64,000 bases of DNA from Streptomyces sp. CC208A (GTDB lineage: Bacteria > Actinomycetota > Actinomycetes > Streptomycetales > Streptomycetaceae): assembly GCF_030010625.1 (NCBI RefSeq), contig NZ_JASCXN010000028.1, positions 1 through 64,000 on the forward strand, given 5' to 3'. The notes under the pieces are model-generated. The model was not told the DNA's origin and did not search any database. It worked only from the letters and a program-made list of their open reading frames with translations. Made by a program: the position numbers and the translations under genes. Positions 24,938-33,856 of the stretch are shown piece by piece (position 1 is the first letter of the stretch; the number at the start of each line of letters is the position of its first letter).

Positions 24938-26518
24938 GTGGGCGACGCCCCGCACTACGACGTCATCATCATCGGCACGGGTGCCGGCGGAGGGACCCTC
25001 GCCCATCGCCTCGCCCCGTCGGGCAAACGCGTCCTGCTCGTCGAGCGCGGCGGGTACCTGCCGCGCGAGCGGGACAACTGGGACTCGACGGCCGTCTTCG
25101 TCAAGGGCAAGTACCGGGCTCCGGAGTTCTGGCTCGACAAGCACGGCCACGAGTTCCCGCCCGAGGTCAACTACTACGTCGGCGGGAACACGAAGTTCTA
25201 CGGGGCCGCCCTCTTCCGGCTGCGGCCCGAGGACTTCGGCGAGCTCCGTCATCACGGCGGCGTCTCCCCCGCCTGGCCGATCCGGTACGAGGACCTGGAG
25301 CCGTACTACACCCAGGCCGAGCACCTCTACCTGGTCCACGGACGGCACGGCGAGGACCCCTGGGAGGGGCCGGCCGGCGCGCAGTACGCCCATCCGCCCG
25401 TGGAGCACGAGCCGCGCATCCAGCAGCTGAGCGACGACCTGGAGAAGCGCGGTCTGCACCCCTTCCACCTGCCGATCGGCGTCAACCTGAGCCAGGAGGA
25501 CGGCGGGCGGGCCACCCACTCCAGCGTCTGCATCCGGTGCGACCGGGTCGACGGCTTCCCGTGTCTGGTGCGCGGCAAGTCCGACGCCCAGGTGATCTGC
25601 GTCGAACCGGCCCTGGAACACCCGAACGTCGAGATGGTGACGGACACGCGGGTGGTGCGCCTGGAGACCGACGGCAGCGGGCGCAGTGTCAGCGCGGTCG
25701 TGGGGCGGCTTCCCGACGGTTCGGAGGTCCGGTACACGGCGGACGTGGTGGTCGTCTCCTGCGGGGCGGTCAACTCCGCGGCACTGCTGCTCGCCTCGGC
25801 GAACGAGCACCGCCCCCGGGGTCTCGCCAACAGCTCCGACGTGGTCGGCCGGTACTACATGCGGCACAACAACCTGGCCCTGATGGCGGTGTCGAAGGAG
25901 CCCAACGACACCCGGTTCCAGAAGACCCTGGCCCTGCACGACTGGTACCTCGGCGCGGACGACTGGGACTATCCGCTGGGCGGCATCCAGATGCTGGGCA
26001 AGTCGGACGCCGAGCAGATCCACGGCGAGGCGCCCCGGTGGGCCGGCGCGGTGGCGCCCGACATGCCGTTCGAGGTCCTGGCCCATCACGCCGTCGGCTT
26101 CTGGCTGTGCGGCGAGGACCTGCCGCTGGCGGACAGCCGGGTCACCCTGGACGGCGACGGCCGCATCCGGCTCGCTCTCGACGAGAAGAACAACATCGAG
26201 GGCCTGAAGCGACTGCGGCGCGAACTGCAGGACATGCTCGGTCACTTGGGCATGCACCCGCACCGGCTGCTGTCCCACAGCATCTACCTGCACAAGGGCA
26301 TGCCGATCGGAGCGACGGCGCACCAGGCGGGCACCGTGCGCTTCGGCACCGACCCCGCCGCCTCCGCGCTCGACGTGAACTGCAAGGCCCACGACCTGGA
26401 CAACCTGTACGTCGTGGACACGAGCTTCTTCCCGAGCATCGGCGCGGTCAACCCGTCCTTGACGGCCATCGCCAACGCCCTGCGGGTCGGCGACCACCTT
26501 CTGGCCCGGTCGGGCTGA
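24938..26518 (+). CDS. GMC-family FAD-dependent oxidoreductase
   Basis: A 526-residue flavoenzyme. The N-terminal FAD-binding fold reads DVIIIGTGAGGGTLAHRLAPSGKRVLLVERG. The C-terminal GMC oxidoreductase domain ends ALDVNCKAHDLDNLYVVDTSFFPSIGAVNPSLTAIANALR, which carries the conserved active-site histidine region and NPSLT motif. GMC enzymes oxidise alcohols, sugars or choline. The GTG at 24938 is preferred because AAGGA lies 11 nt upstream; another GTG at 24929 is only 2 nt from that site. Neighbouring sugar-related genes suggest a sugar or alcohol substrate. The downstream SDR gene is 166 nt away on the same strand. Confidence 0.88.
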   Translation: MGDAPHYDVIIIGTGAGGGTLAHRLAPSGKRVLLVERGGYLPRERDNWDSTAVFVKGKYRAPEFWLDKHGHEFPPEVNYYVGGNTKFYGAALFRLRPEDFGELRHHGGVSPAWPIRYEDLEPYYTQAEHLYLVHGRHGEDPWEGPAGAQYAHPPVEHEPRIQQLSDDLEKRGLHPFHLPIGVNLSQEDGGRATHSSVCIRCDRVDGFPCLVRGKSDAQVICVEPALEHPNVEMVTDTRVVRLETDGSGRSVSAVVGRLPDGSEVRYTADVVVVSCGAVNSAALLLASANEHRPRGLANSSDVVGRYYMRHNNLALMAVSKEPNDTRFQKTLALHDWYLGADDWDYPLGGIQMLGKSDAEQIHGEAPRWAGAVAPDMPFEVLAHHAVGFWLCGEDLPLADSRVTLDGDGRIRLALDEKNNIEGLKRLRRELQDMLGHLGMHPHRLLSHSIYLHKGMPIGATAHQAGTVRFGTDPAASALDVNCKAHDLDNLYVVDTSFFPSIGAVNPSLTAIANALRVGDHLLARSG

Positions 26519-26684
26519 GACCGGGGGTCGGCCGCTGGCCCGTCCGGGCGAAGACGCCGACCCTGACGGCCCAAAGGCCGTACCGGGAAGATGCCGACCA
26601 CCTCATCGGGTGATTGCGTGACGATGCCCGGCGCCCAGCCCGCGCCGGGCTCGACGCGTGCGCGCAGCGAGGAGGCAGGACGGC

Positions 26685-27524
26685 ATGAATTCCGCCGAGG
26701 GGGCTCCGCGGGGTGTGATCCCTGCGCGTCTGCTGCACGGCCAGAAGGCCCTGGTCACCGGCGCCAATTCGGGCATCGGGAAGGCCACGGCCCTCGCCCT
26801 GGGCCGGGCCGGCGCCGACGTGGTCGTGAACTACGTGGCGGGGCGCGAGGCCGCCGAGGAGGTGGCCGAGGAGATCGCCTCGTTCGGGGTGCGCTCGGCG
26901 GCGTACGAGGCGGACGTGTCCCGGGAGGACCAGGTCGTCGCCATGACGGACCGGATGGTCCAGGAGTTCGGCACCATCGACATCCTCGTGGCCAACGCGG
27001 GGCTGCAGCGGGACGCCGCGATCACGGAGATGACCCTCGCCCAGTGGCAGAAGGTCATCGACGTCAATCTCACCGGCCAGTTCCTGTGTGCCCGGGAGGC
27101 GGCCAAGGAGTTCCGGCGCCGGGGCGTGGTCCCCGAGGTGTCCCGGGCCGCCGGGAAGATCATCTGCATGAGTTCGGTGCACCAGATCATCCCCTGGGCG
27201 GGACACGTGAACTACGCGTCGTCCAAGGGCGGCGTGCAGATGATGATGCAGACCCTGGCCCAGGAGCTCGCGCCGGAGAAGATCCGGGTGAACGCGGTGG
27301 CGCCGGGGGCGATCAAGACGCCGATCAACCGTGCCGCCTGGGAGACGCCCGAGGCGCGGAAGGACCTCCTGCGGCTCATTCCGTACGACCGGGTCGGGGA
27401 GCCCGACGACATCGCCCACGCCGTCGTCGCGCTCTCCTCCGACCTCATGGACTACGTGGTGGGGACCACCCTGTACGTCGACGGCGGCATGACGCTCTTC
27501 CCCGGCTTCGCCACCGGCGGGTGA
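26685..27524 (+). CDS. SDR oxidoreductase, glucose 1-dehydrogenase-like
   Basis: A 279-residue short-chain dehydrogenase. The cofactor motif TGANSGIGKA follows the first strand, NAG is present in ILVANAGLQ, and the active site Ser-Tyr-Lys reads MSSVHQIIP...YASSK. The C-terminus (VGTTLYVDGGMTLFPGF) matches glucose 1-dehydrogenase-type SDRs, which oxidise beta-D-glucose to the lactone with NAD(P). ATG at 26685 has GGAGG 9 nt upstream; a GTG at 26658 is also in frame. With the gluconokinase fusion and cyclase nearby it could form a short glucose-gluconate route, but this link is inferred from position. Confidence 0.85.
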   Translation: MNSAEGAPRGVIPARLLHGQKALVTGANSGIGKATALALGRAGADVVVNYVAGREAAEEVAEEIASFGVRSAAYEADVSREDQVVAMTDRMVQEFGTIDILVANAGLQRDAAITEMTLAQWQKVIDVNLTGQFLCAREAAKEFRRRGVVPEVSRAAGKIICMSSVHQIIPWAGHVNYASSKGGVQMMMQTLAQELAPEKIRVNAVAPGAIKTPINRAAWETPEARKDLLRLIPYDRVGEPDDIAHAVVALSSDLMDYVVGTTLYVDGGMTLFPGFATGG

Positions 27525-27584
27525 CCCTCTCCCGGACCTTCAGGATCTCCCGGCCCTTCACTTCCACGAACGGCGAAGGCACGT

Positions 27585-29060
27585 ATGCCCACATCGCTCC
27601 ACCTGCTGGCGGAGGCACCCGCCCAGCTCCTGCCGGCCCGGGAACTCATGGCCTTCACCCTGGCCTCCCACATCATCCTGGTGCCCCTCGGCGTGGCGTT
27701 CCCCCTCATCACCCTGGTCATGCACTACCGCGGGCTGCGCCGGAACGACGCCACCGCGCTGCTCCTGGCGCGGCGCTGGTCGGCCGTCATGGCGGTGCAG
27801 TTCGCGCTCGGCATCGTCACCGGCACGGTCCTCTCGTTCGAGTTCGGGCTGTTGTGGCCCGGCCTGATGGGGCGGTGGGGTGACGTCTTCGGCGTCGGAT
27901 TCGGCGTCGAGGCCTGGGCCTTCTTCCTGGAGGCCGTCCTCATCGCCATCTACCTGTACGGCTGGCGGCGGCTGAAGCCGTGGACGCATTTCCTCCTCGG
28001 GCTGCCCCTGCCCCTGGCCGCGCTGCTGGGGGCGTTCGGCATCCTGGCCGCCAACTCCTGGATGAACACGCCCCAGGGCTTCTCGCTCGACGCCGAGGGC
28101 AATCCGGTCGACGTGAACGTCTGGAAGGCGATCTTCACGCCGATGTTCGGGCCGCAGTACTGGCACTTCGTGGTGGGGATGGTGCTCACCGCGGGCTTCG
28201 TGGTGGCCGGCGTCTACGCCATGGGCTGGCTGCGCGGCCGCCGGGACCACTACCACCGGCTCGGTTTCGCCGTGCCGTTCACCATCGCCGCCGTCGCCGC
28301 GCCGGTGCAGTTCGTGCTCGGCGATTCCATCGCCCGGTCGGTGTTCCACGAGCAGCCGGTGAAGTTCGCCGCGATGGAGATCGTCTGGAAGACCGACACC
28401 CGGGTGCCGGAGTACCTCTTCGGGAGGCTGCACGAGGACGGCACGGTCTCGGGCGGCATCAAGATCCCGCTGCTCGACTCCTTCCTGGCCGGGTTCAGCG
28501 CGAACACCGAGGTGAGGGGGCTGACCTCGGTCCCGGCGGACCAGCGGCCGACGGCCACGCAGGCGACGATCGCCCACTGGGCCTTCGACGTCATGGTCCT
28601 CATCGGGTCCGCCCTGGTGCTGCTCGCCCTCTGGTACGGGTTCGTCTGGCTGCGGCACCGGCGGCTCCCCGCCTCGCGCTGGTTCTACGGCGCCGCGGCC
28701 TGTGCCGGTGTGGGCTCCGTCGTGGCCGTCGAGTGCGGCTGGGTCGCCACCGAGGTGGGGCGCCAGCCCTGGATCGTCTACGAGAACATGCGGGTCGCCG
28801 AGGCCGTGACCGCGACCCGGTCCACCAGCCTGTGGATCATGTTCGGGGTGGTGGCGGTGGTGTACGTGCTCCTCTTCGGCGCGTTCCTCGTCGTCCTCCT
28901 GAAGATGCGCACGCGCTGGCGGCTCGCCGACGAGCGGCAGGCCACGGCGGGTGTCCACCCGGAGGCCGACCTCCCTTACGGCCCGCGTGGCCCCCTGCCC
29001 GCGGACGACGTGCCCGCCGCCGGCCCCGGGGCCGGCCGACCCGGGGGTGACGGCCCGTGA
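27585..29060 (+). CDS. cydA: Cytochrome bd oxidase subunit I
   Basis: A 491-residue membrane protein with about nine helices, the quinol-oxidising subunit of cytochrome bd, a high-affinity terminal oxidase used at low oxygen. Typical stretches are FTLASHIILVPLGVAFPLITLVMHY near the N-terminus, AANSWMNTPQGF, and GRQPWIVYENMRVAEAVT near the end. The ATG at 27585 has GAAGG 5 nt upstream. It overlaps cydB by 4 nt (GTGA). No cydCD assembly genes follow; in Streptomyces they are often at another locus. No Rex operator was seen in the 60-nt upstream gap. Confidence 0.95.
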   Translation: MPTSLHLLAEAPAQLLPARELMAFTLASHIILVPLGVAFPLITLVMHYRGLRRNDATALLLARRWSAVMAVQFALGIVTGTVLSFEFGLLWPGLMGRWGDVFGVGFGVEAWAFFLEAVLIAIYLYGWRRLKPWTHFLLGLPLPLAALLGAFGILAANSWMNTPQGFSLDAEGNPVDVNVWKAIFTPMFGPQYWHFVVGMVLTAGFVVAGVYAMGWLRGRRDHYHRLGFAVPFTIAAVAAPVQFVLGDSIARSVFHEQPVKFAAMEIVWKTDTRVPEYLFGRLHEDGTVSGGIKIPLLDSFLAGFSANTEVRGLTSVPADQRPTATQATIAHWAFDVMVLIGSALVLLALWYGFVWLRHRRLPASRWFYGAAACAGVGSVVAVECGWVATEVGRQPWIVYENMRVAEAVTATRSTSLWIMFGVVAVVYVLLFGAFLVVLLKMRTRWRLADERQATAGVHPEADLPYGPRGPLPADDVPAAGPGAGRPGGDGP

Positions 29061-30082
29061 CCGCCGATCTCATCGCCGTGGTACTGCTCCTGGCCGTGAC
29101 CGCGTACACCTGTGCGGGCGGCACGGACTACGGGGCCGGTTTCTGGGATCTGACGGCCGGCGGGACGGAACGCGGCCGGCGTCCCCGGTGGCTGATCGAC
29201 CACGCCATGGCTCCCGTGTGGGAGGTCAACAACGTCTGGCTGATCTTCGTCCTGGTCATCATGTGGACCGGCTTCCCCGTCCTGTTCCAGACCGTGTTCT
29301 CCGCGATGTGGCTGCCGCTGGCCCTGGCCGCCGTGGGCATGGTCCTGCGCGGCGCCGGTTTCGCCTTTCGCAAGCCCACCCGGCGGCTCGCCGGCCGCCG
29401 CCTGTACGGTGCCGTGTTCGCCGTGGCGTCGGTCGTCACGCCGTTCTTCCTCGGCGCCGCCGTCGGCGGGGTCGCGTCGGAGCGCGTGGCTCCCGGCACC
29501 ACTGCCTCGGCGGACGTCTGGGCCGGTCCGACCTCGGTCGTGTTCGGCCTGGTCGCCGTCGCGACCACGGCGTTCCTGGGGGCGGTGTTCCTCGCCGGGG
29601 ACGCCCGCAGGTTCGACGCGCCCGATCTGGTCGGCTACTTCAGGCGGCGGGCGCTCGGCAGTCTCGCCGTGCTCACCGTCCTGGCGGTGGTCACCGGGTT
29701 CGTCACCCACGAGGACGCCCCCTACGTGTGGCACGGGCTCACCCGCGGCCTGGGGCTGTTCTTCGTCGTCCTGGCCGGGGTGGCGGCCCTCGTGACGGTC
29801 TGGCTGCTGCTGCGGACGCCGGGGACGTGGGTGCGCGTCGCGGCGGTCGGCGTCGTCGCGTCCGCCGTCGTCGCCTGGGGCATGGCCCAGCGCCCCTATC
29901 TGCTCCCCACCTCGCTGTCCGTGGCCGACGCGGCGGGCGCCCCCTCCACGCTGACGTGGCTGGCGATCGTCACGCTGGTGGCCCTGCTGCTCGTGATGCC
30001 GGCCGTCGTCCTCCTGTACTGGCTGGACACCCACGGTGAGCTGGAGGAGCTCTCCGACTCCGAGCTGCGGAAGCCGCAGTGA
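29057..30082 (+). CDS. cydB: Cytochrome bd oxidase subunit II
   Basis: A 341-residue partner of CydA with eight hydrophobic segments. The family start is recognisable: LLAVTAYTCAGGTDYGAGFWDL, and HAMAPVWEVNNVWLIFVLVIMWTGFP follows. Translation is coupled to cydA and to the antiporter gene by 4-nt overlaps at both ends. Together CydAB passes electrons from menaquinol to oxygen without proton pumping. Confidence 0.95.
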   Translation: MTADLIAVVLLLAVTAYTCAGGTDYGAGFWDLTAGGTERGRRPRWLIDHAMAPVWEVNNVWLIFVLVIMWTGFPVLFQTVFSAMWLPLALAAVGMVLRGAGFAFRKPTRRLAGRRLYGAVFAVASVVTPFFLGAAVGGVASERVAPGTTASADVWAGPTSVVFGLVAVATTAFLGAVFLAGDARRFDAPDLVGYFRRRALGSLAVLTVLAVVTGFVTHEDAPYVWHGLTRGLGLFFVVLAGVAALVTVWLLLRTPGTWVRVAAVGVVASAVVAWGMAQRPYLLPTSLSVADAAGAPSTLTWLAIVTLVALLLVMPAVVLLYWLDTHGELEELSDSELRKPQ

Positions 30083-31866
30083 CCGAGGACGAGATCCTTC
30101 TCGGTCTCGCCCTGACGGTGGTGCTCGCCACCGGCTCGCAGATCCTGGCGCACCGACTGCGCGTCCCCGCCCTGGTCGTCCTGCTTCCCGTCGGGTTCGC
30201 CGTCGGCGCGCTGACGGACGTCATCCACCCGGACAAGCTGCTGGGGCCGGACTTCTCGGCCGTGGTGTCGCTGTCGGTCGCGGTGATCCTCTACGACGCC
30301 GGTCTGGGGCTCGACCTGCGCAAGCTCGCCCGCCGCAACCGGGGGGTGGTGGGCAGGCTGCTCCTGTACGGGGTGCTGCTCACCTTCCTCGCCGTCGGGG
30401 CGGTGGCACCGGCGATGTTCGGCATGGACCTGCGCGTGGCCGCGATGCTCGGTGTGATCCTCGTGGTCTCGGGGCCCACGGTCGTGGGACCGCTGCTCGA
30501 CTTCGTGCGGCCGAGCGAGCGGGTGCGGCGCATCCTGATCTGGGAGGGGACGCTGACCGACCCGATCGGCGGCATCCTCGGCGCGCTGACCTTCCACGCC
30601 GTGATCTCCTCGCAGGTCTCCCTCGGCGGGGGCTACCAGGTGGGCCAGTTCTTCCTCAGCCTGGCCGTCGGGCTCGCCGGCGGGGCCGTGGGCATCACGC
30701 TGCTGTGGTTCACCCTGCGTACCCTCCGGCTCGGCGAGACGATGGGGACGCTGGCGCAACTCGCCATCGTGATCGGGGTGTCGGCGGGCTGCGACATCGT
30801 GCGCGACGACACGGGGCTCATCGCCGCGATCGTGGCGGGGCTGGCCGTCGCCAACATCCGCGGCTTCGACATTCCGGCGCGCAGGCCCTTCTTCGAGACG
30901 CTGGTGCAGCTGATCATCGGCCTGCTCTTCATCTCCATCTCCTCCACCGTCACCCCGTCGTCGGTGGTACCCGTGCTGCTTCCCGCGCTCGGCCTGATCG
31001 CGCTCCTCGTCCTGGTGGTCCGCCCCCTCGTGGCCTTCGGGGCGGCGACGCGCACGGACCTCTCCCGGGGGGAGCGCGCCTTCCTCGGCTGGATGGACCC
31101 CCGTGGCATCGTCGCGGCGTCCACGGCCTCGGCCTTCTCCGCCGGCCTGGTCCAACGGGGGCTGACCGGGGCGACGAAGATCCTTCCGGTGACCTTCCTG
31201 GTGATCGTCGGCACCGTTCTGCTGTACGCGCTGACGGCGGCGCCGGTGGCCCGGAGGCTCGGCGTCGTCAAGGCGACGGGGACGCGCGTCCTCCTGGTGG
31301 GCGGCGAACCGTGGGTGGTGGACCTGGGCAGGGTCCTGCGCTCCGCGGGGCTCGACGTGCTGATGTGGGCGGGTGGCGAAGAGGAGCGGGAGAGGATCAG
31401 GGAGACGGGTCTTGCGCTGGCCGAGGGCGAACTGTTGGCCACGGCCGTCGACCCGGGGGCGCGTCTGGAGGGCGTGACGGCGGTCTTCCTGGCCACCGAG
31501 GACGACGACTTCAACGCGCTCGCCTCGATCGTGATGCAGGACAGCGTCGACGGGCCCGTCTACCGGGTGGGGCCGCCCCACGACAGCCACGGTGTGGTCG
31601 CCCCGTACACCGGCGGCGACATCCTCTTCGGCCGCTCCCTGGTGCGCCACGTCCTCGCGGAGCGCTACGCGCGGGGCGACCGGTTCACGGTGCGGCCGGC
31701 CACCGGCCCGCTGCCGCCGGAGCACGAGACGCTCTTCGTGGTGCGGGCCGACCACCGGCTCGAACCGTTCACGGAACGGCGGGAGAGCGCCCCCCGGGAC
31801 GGGGACGCTCTCGTCCTCCTCGGTCCCGCGCCTACCGGCGTTCCCGGAGCATCGAGTCCAGCGTGA
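30079..31866 (+). CDS. CPA1-type cation:proton antiporter with C-terminal TrkA-N domain
   Basis: A 595-residue protein. Residues 1-390 hold about 12 helices of a sodium/proton exchanger, including the ion-binding region LIWEGTLTDPIGGILGAL and the re-entrant WMDPRGIVAAS block. The C-terminal third is a cytoplasmic nucleotide-binding RCK/TrkA-N domain (TRVLLVGGEPWVVDLGRVL). It is translationally coupled to cydB, which suggests that cation-proton exchange is adjusted together with the non-pumping bd oxidase. Its 3' end overlaps the 3' end of the opposite GH15 gene by 35 bp. Confidence 0.88.
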   Translation: MTEDEILLGLALTVVLATGSQILAHRLRVPALVVLLPVGFAVGALTDVIHPDKLLGPDFSAVVSLSVAVILYDAGLGLDLRKLARRNRGVVGRLLLYGVLLTFLAVGAVAPAMFGMDLRVAAMLGVILVVSGPTVVGPLLDFVRPSERVRRILIWEGTLTDPIGGILGALTFHAVISSQVSLGGGYQVGQFFLSLAVGLAGGAVGITLLWFTLRTLRLGETMGTLAQLAIVIGVSAGCDIVRDDTGLIAAIVAGLAVANIRGFDIPARRPFFETLVQLIIGLLFISISSTVTPSSVVPVLLPALGLIALLVLVVRPLVAFGAATRTDLSRGERAFLGWMDPRGIVAASTASAFSAGLVQRGLTGATKILPVTFLVIVGTVLLYALTAAPVARRLGVVKATGTRVLLVGGEPWVVDLGRVLRSAGLDVLMWAGGEEERERIRETGLALAEGELLATAVDPGARLEGVTAVFLATEDDDFNALASIVMQDSVDGPVYRVGPPHDSHGVVAPYTGGDILFGRSLVRHVLAERYARGDRFTVRPATGPLPPEHETLFVVRADHRLEPFTERRESAPRDGDALVLLGPAPTGVPGASSPA

Positions 31867-33670
31867 TGGCCGCGTCGATCAGCGCCAGGTGGGTGAACGC
31901 CTGCGGGAAGTTGCCCAGTTGACGTCCCGTCAGGTCGATCTCCTCGGAGTACAGGCCCAGGTGGTTGGCGTACGTGAGCATCTTCTCCAGGACCAGCCTG
32001 GCCATGTCGACGCGTCCGGCGCGGGCCAGGGCGTCGACGTACATGAAGGTGCACAGGGAGAAGGTTCCCTCGGAGCCGCGCAGCCCGTCGGGGGACGCCT
32101 CCGGGTTGTAGCGGTAGACGAGGCTGTCGCTGACCAGTTCGCTCTCCATCGCGTCCAGGGTGGACTTCCACATCGGGTCGTCCGGCATGATGAAGCCGAC
32201 CGTCGGCATGCGCAGCAGTGACGAGTCGAGCACGTCGTCGCCGTAGTGCTGGACGAACGCCTCCTTCTTGGGGTCCCAGCCCTTGTCGAGGACCTGCCGG
32301 TAGATCGCGTCCCGCGCGTCCACCCAGCGGCCGCCGGCGGCGGGGCGGCCGTCGTCGTAGGCGATCCGCAGGGCACGGTCGAAGGCCACCCAGGACATCA
32401 CGCGGCCGTAGGTGAAGTCCTTCCGGCCGCCGCGGGTCTCCCAGAGCCCTTCGCCTGGCTGGTCCCAGTGGTCGACCAGCCAGTCGAGCAGGGTGTGCAG
32501 GGCGGTCCAGCCGTGGTGGTCGAGGTGCATGCCGTGCTCGTGCGCGAAGTAGATGCTGTCGAGCGCCTCGCCGTAGATGTCCAGCTGGAGCTGGGTCGCG
32601 GCCCCGTTGCCGATGCGGACGGGGGCGGAGCCCCGGTACCCCTCCCAGTGGTCGAGGGTCTCCTCGACCAGGTCGGCGGTGCCGTCGACCCGGTACATGA
32701 TGTTCAGCGGTCCCGAGCCGTCGTCCTGGCCGGCCTCCTGCTTCACCCGGTCGTGCAGCCAGCTGATGAAGGCGGCCGCCTCTTCCTTGAAGCCCATGCC
32801 GAGGAGGGCGTACACCGAGAACGAGGCGTCGCGGATCCAGGTGAAGCGGTAGTCCCAGTTGCGCTCTCCGCCCAGCTGCTCGGGAAGGCCCGTGGTGGGG
32901 GCGGCGACGAGGGCGCCGGACGGTGCGTACGTCATGAGCTTCAGCGTGATGGCGGAACGTTCCAGCGCCTCCCGCCAGCGGCCGGAGTAGGTGGACTGGC
33001 CCAGCCACGAGCGCCAGAATCCGACGGTCTCGTCGAAGAGCCGCTCGAACTCCTCCAGGCGGACCTCCTGCGGGGGTCCCGCGGGGGCGGACTCCACCAC
33101 CAGGCCGCGCTGCTGCCCCGCCCGCAGGGTCAGGGAGAAGCCCAGGTCGTTGTCGTCGACCGTGAGCCTGTTCACCAGCCGTTCGTCCTGCGGCTCGCGG
33201 ACGGCGTGGACGGCGAGGGCCAGGTCGTCCGAGGTGAACAGGGCGCCGTGCTCGGTGAGGTGCACCTTGTGCGGCGTGCGGCCGTAGTCGAAGCGGGGGG
33301 CGATCTCCCCTTCGAACGTCATGCTGCCGCGTACGCAGCGGAGCATGCGGACGATACGGTGCCGGTCCGTCGCGGTCCTCCCGGTCACCGGCATGAAGTC
33401 GACCACCTCCCCGGCCCCGGCCTCGGTCATGAACCGGGTCACCAGGACGGCGGTGTCCGGGTGGTAGAGCTGCTTGGTGGTGTACGTGTCCGCCGCCGGC
33501 CGGACGGTGAAGTGACCGCCCTTCCTCCGGTCGAGCAGGGCGCCGAAGACGCTGGGGGAGTCGAACCGCGGGCAGCAGAACCAGTCGATCGTCGCGTCGG
33601 TCGTCACGAGGGCCGCGGTCTGCAGGTCACCGATCAGGCCGTGGTCCTCGATCAGGGGATAGTCGTCCAT
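31832..33670 (-). CDS. Glycoside hydrolase family 15 protein (glucoamylase/trehalase-like)
   Basis: A 612-residue protein of the GH15 group that includes actinobacterial trehalases and glucoamylases. N-terminal MDDYPLIEDHGLIGDLQTAALVTTDATIDWFCCPRFDSPSVF is diagnostic. Central GGERNWDYRFTWIRDASFSVYAL holds the substrate-binding loop of the (alpha/alpha)6 barrel, and EEIDLTGRQLGNFPQAFTHLALI near the end holds a likely catalytic Glu. No signal peptide, so it is cytoplasmic. ATG at 33670 is chosen since homology begins right there and AAAGGGG lies upstream. The substrate (trehalose or short glucans) cannot be settled from sequence. Confidence 0.9.
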   Translation of the reverse strand: MDDYPLIEDHGLIGDLQTAALVTTDATIDWFCCPRFDSPSVFGALLDRRKGGHFTVRPAADTYTTKQLYHPDTAVLVTRFMTEAGAGEVVDFMPVTGRTATDRHRIVRMLRCVRGSMTFEGEIAPRFDYGRTPHKVHLTEHGALFTSDDLALAVHAVREPQDERLVNRLTVDDNDLGFSLTLRAGQQRGLVVESAPAGPPQEVRLEEFERLFDETVGFWRSWLGQSTYSGRWREALERSAITLKLMTYAPSGALVAAPTTGLPEQLGGERNWDYRFTWIRDASFSVYALLGMGFKEEAAAFISWLHDRVKQEAGQDDGSGPLNIMYRVDGTADLVEETLDHWEGYRGSAPVRIGNGAATQLQLDIYGEALDSIYFAHEHGMHLDHHGWTALHTLLDWLVDHWDQPGEGLWETRGGRKDFTYGRVMSWVAFDRALRIAYDDGRPAAGGRWVDARDAIYRQVLDKGWDPKKEAFVQHYGDDVLDSSLLRMPTVGFIMPDDPMWKSTLDAMESELVSDSLVYRYNPEASPDGLRGSEGTFSLCTFMYVDALARAGRVDMARLVLEKMLTYANHLGLYSEEIDLTGRQLGNFPQAFTHLALIDAAITLDSMLRERR

Positions 33671-33856
33671 CGTCGGCCCCTTTCGGCCCCGGCTCGACCG
33701 CGCGCGCGGGGCACCGTCACGCCACGGATGAGGTACACCGGGCGGCACCCGATCAGCTTAGGCCGCCGACGCCGGTCCGTCCTGACGAGGAGGTCGCACG
33801 CGGTGACGGCGGCGCCCCGCTGCGCGCAGGGACGGGAAGCGTCCTACGGTGAGGTG

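Noticed and set aside
27525..27584. Rex or DevR operator before cydA
   Set aside because: I looked for TTGTGAA-type and GGGAC-type dyads in the 60-nt gap and found none.
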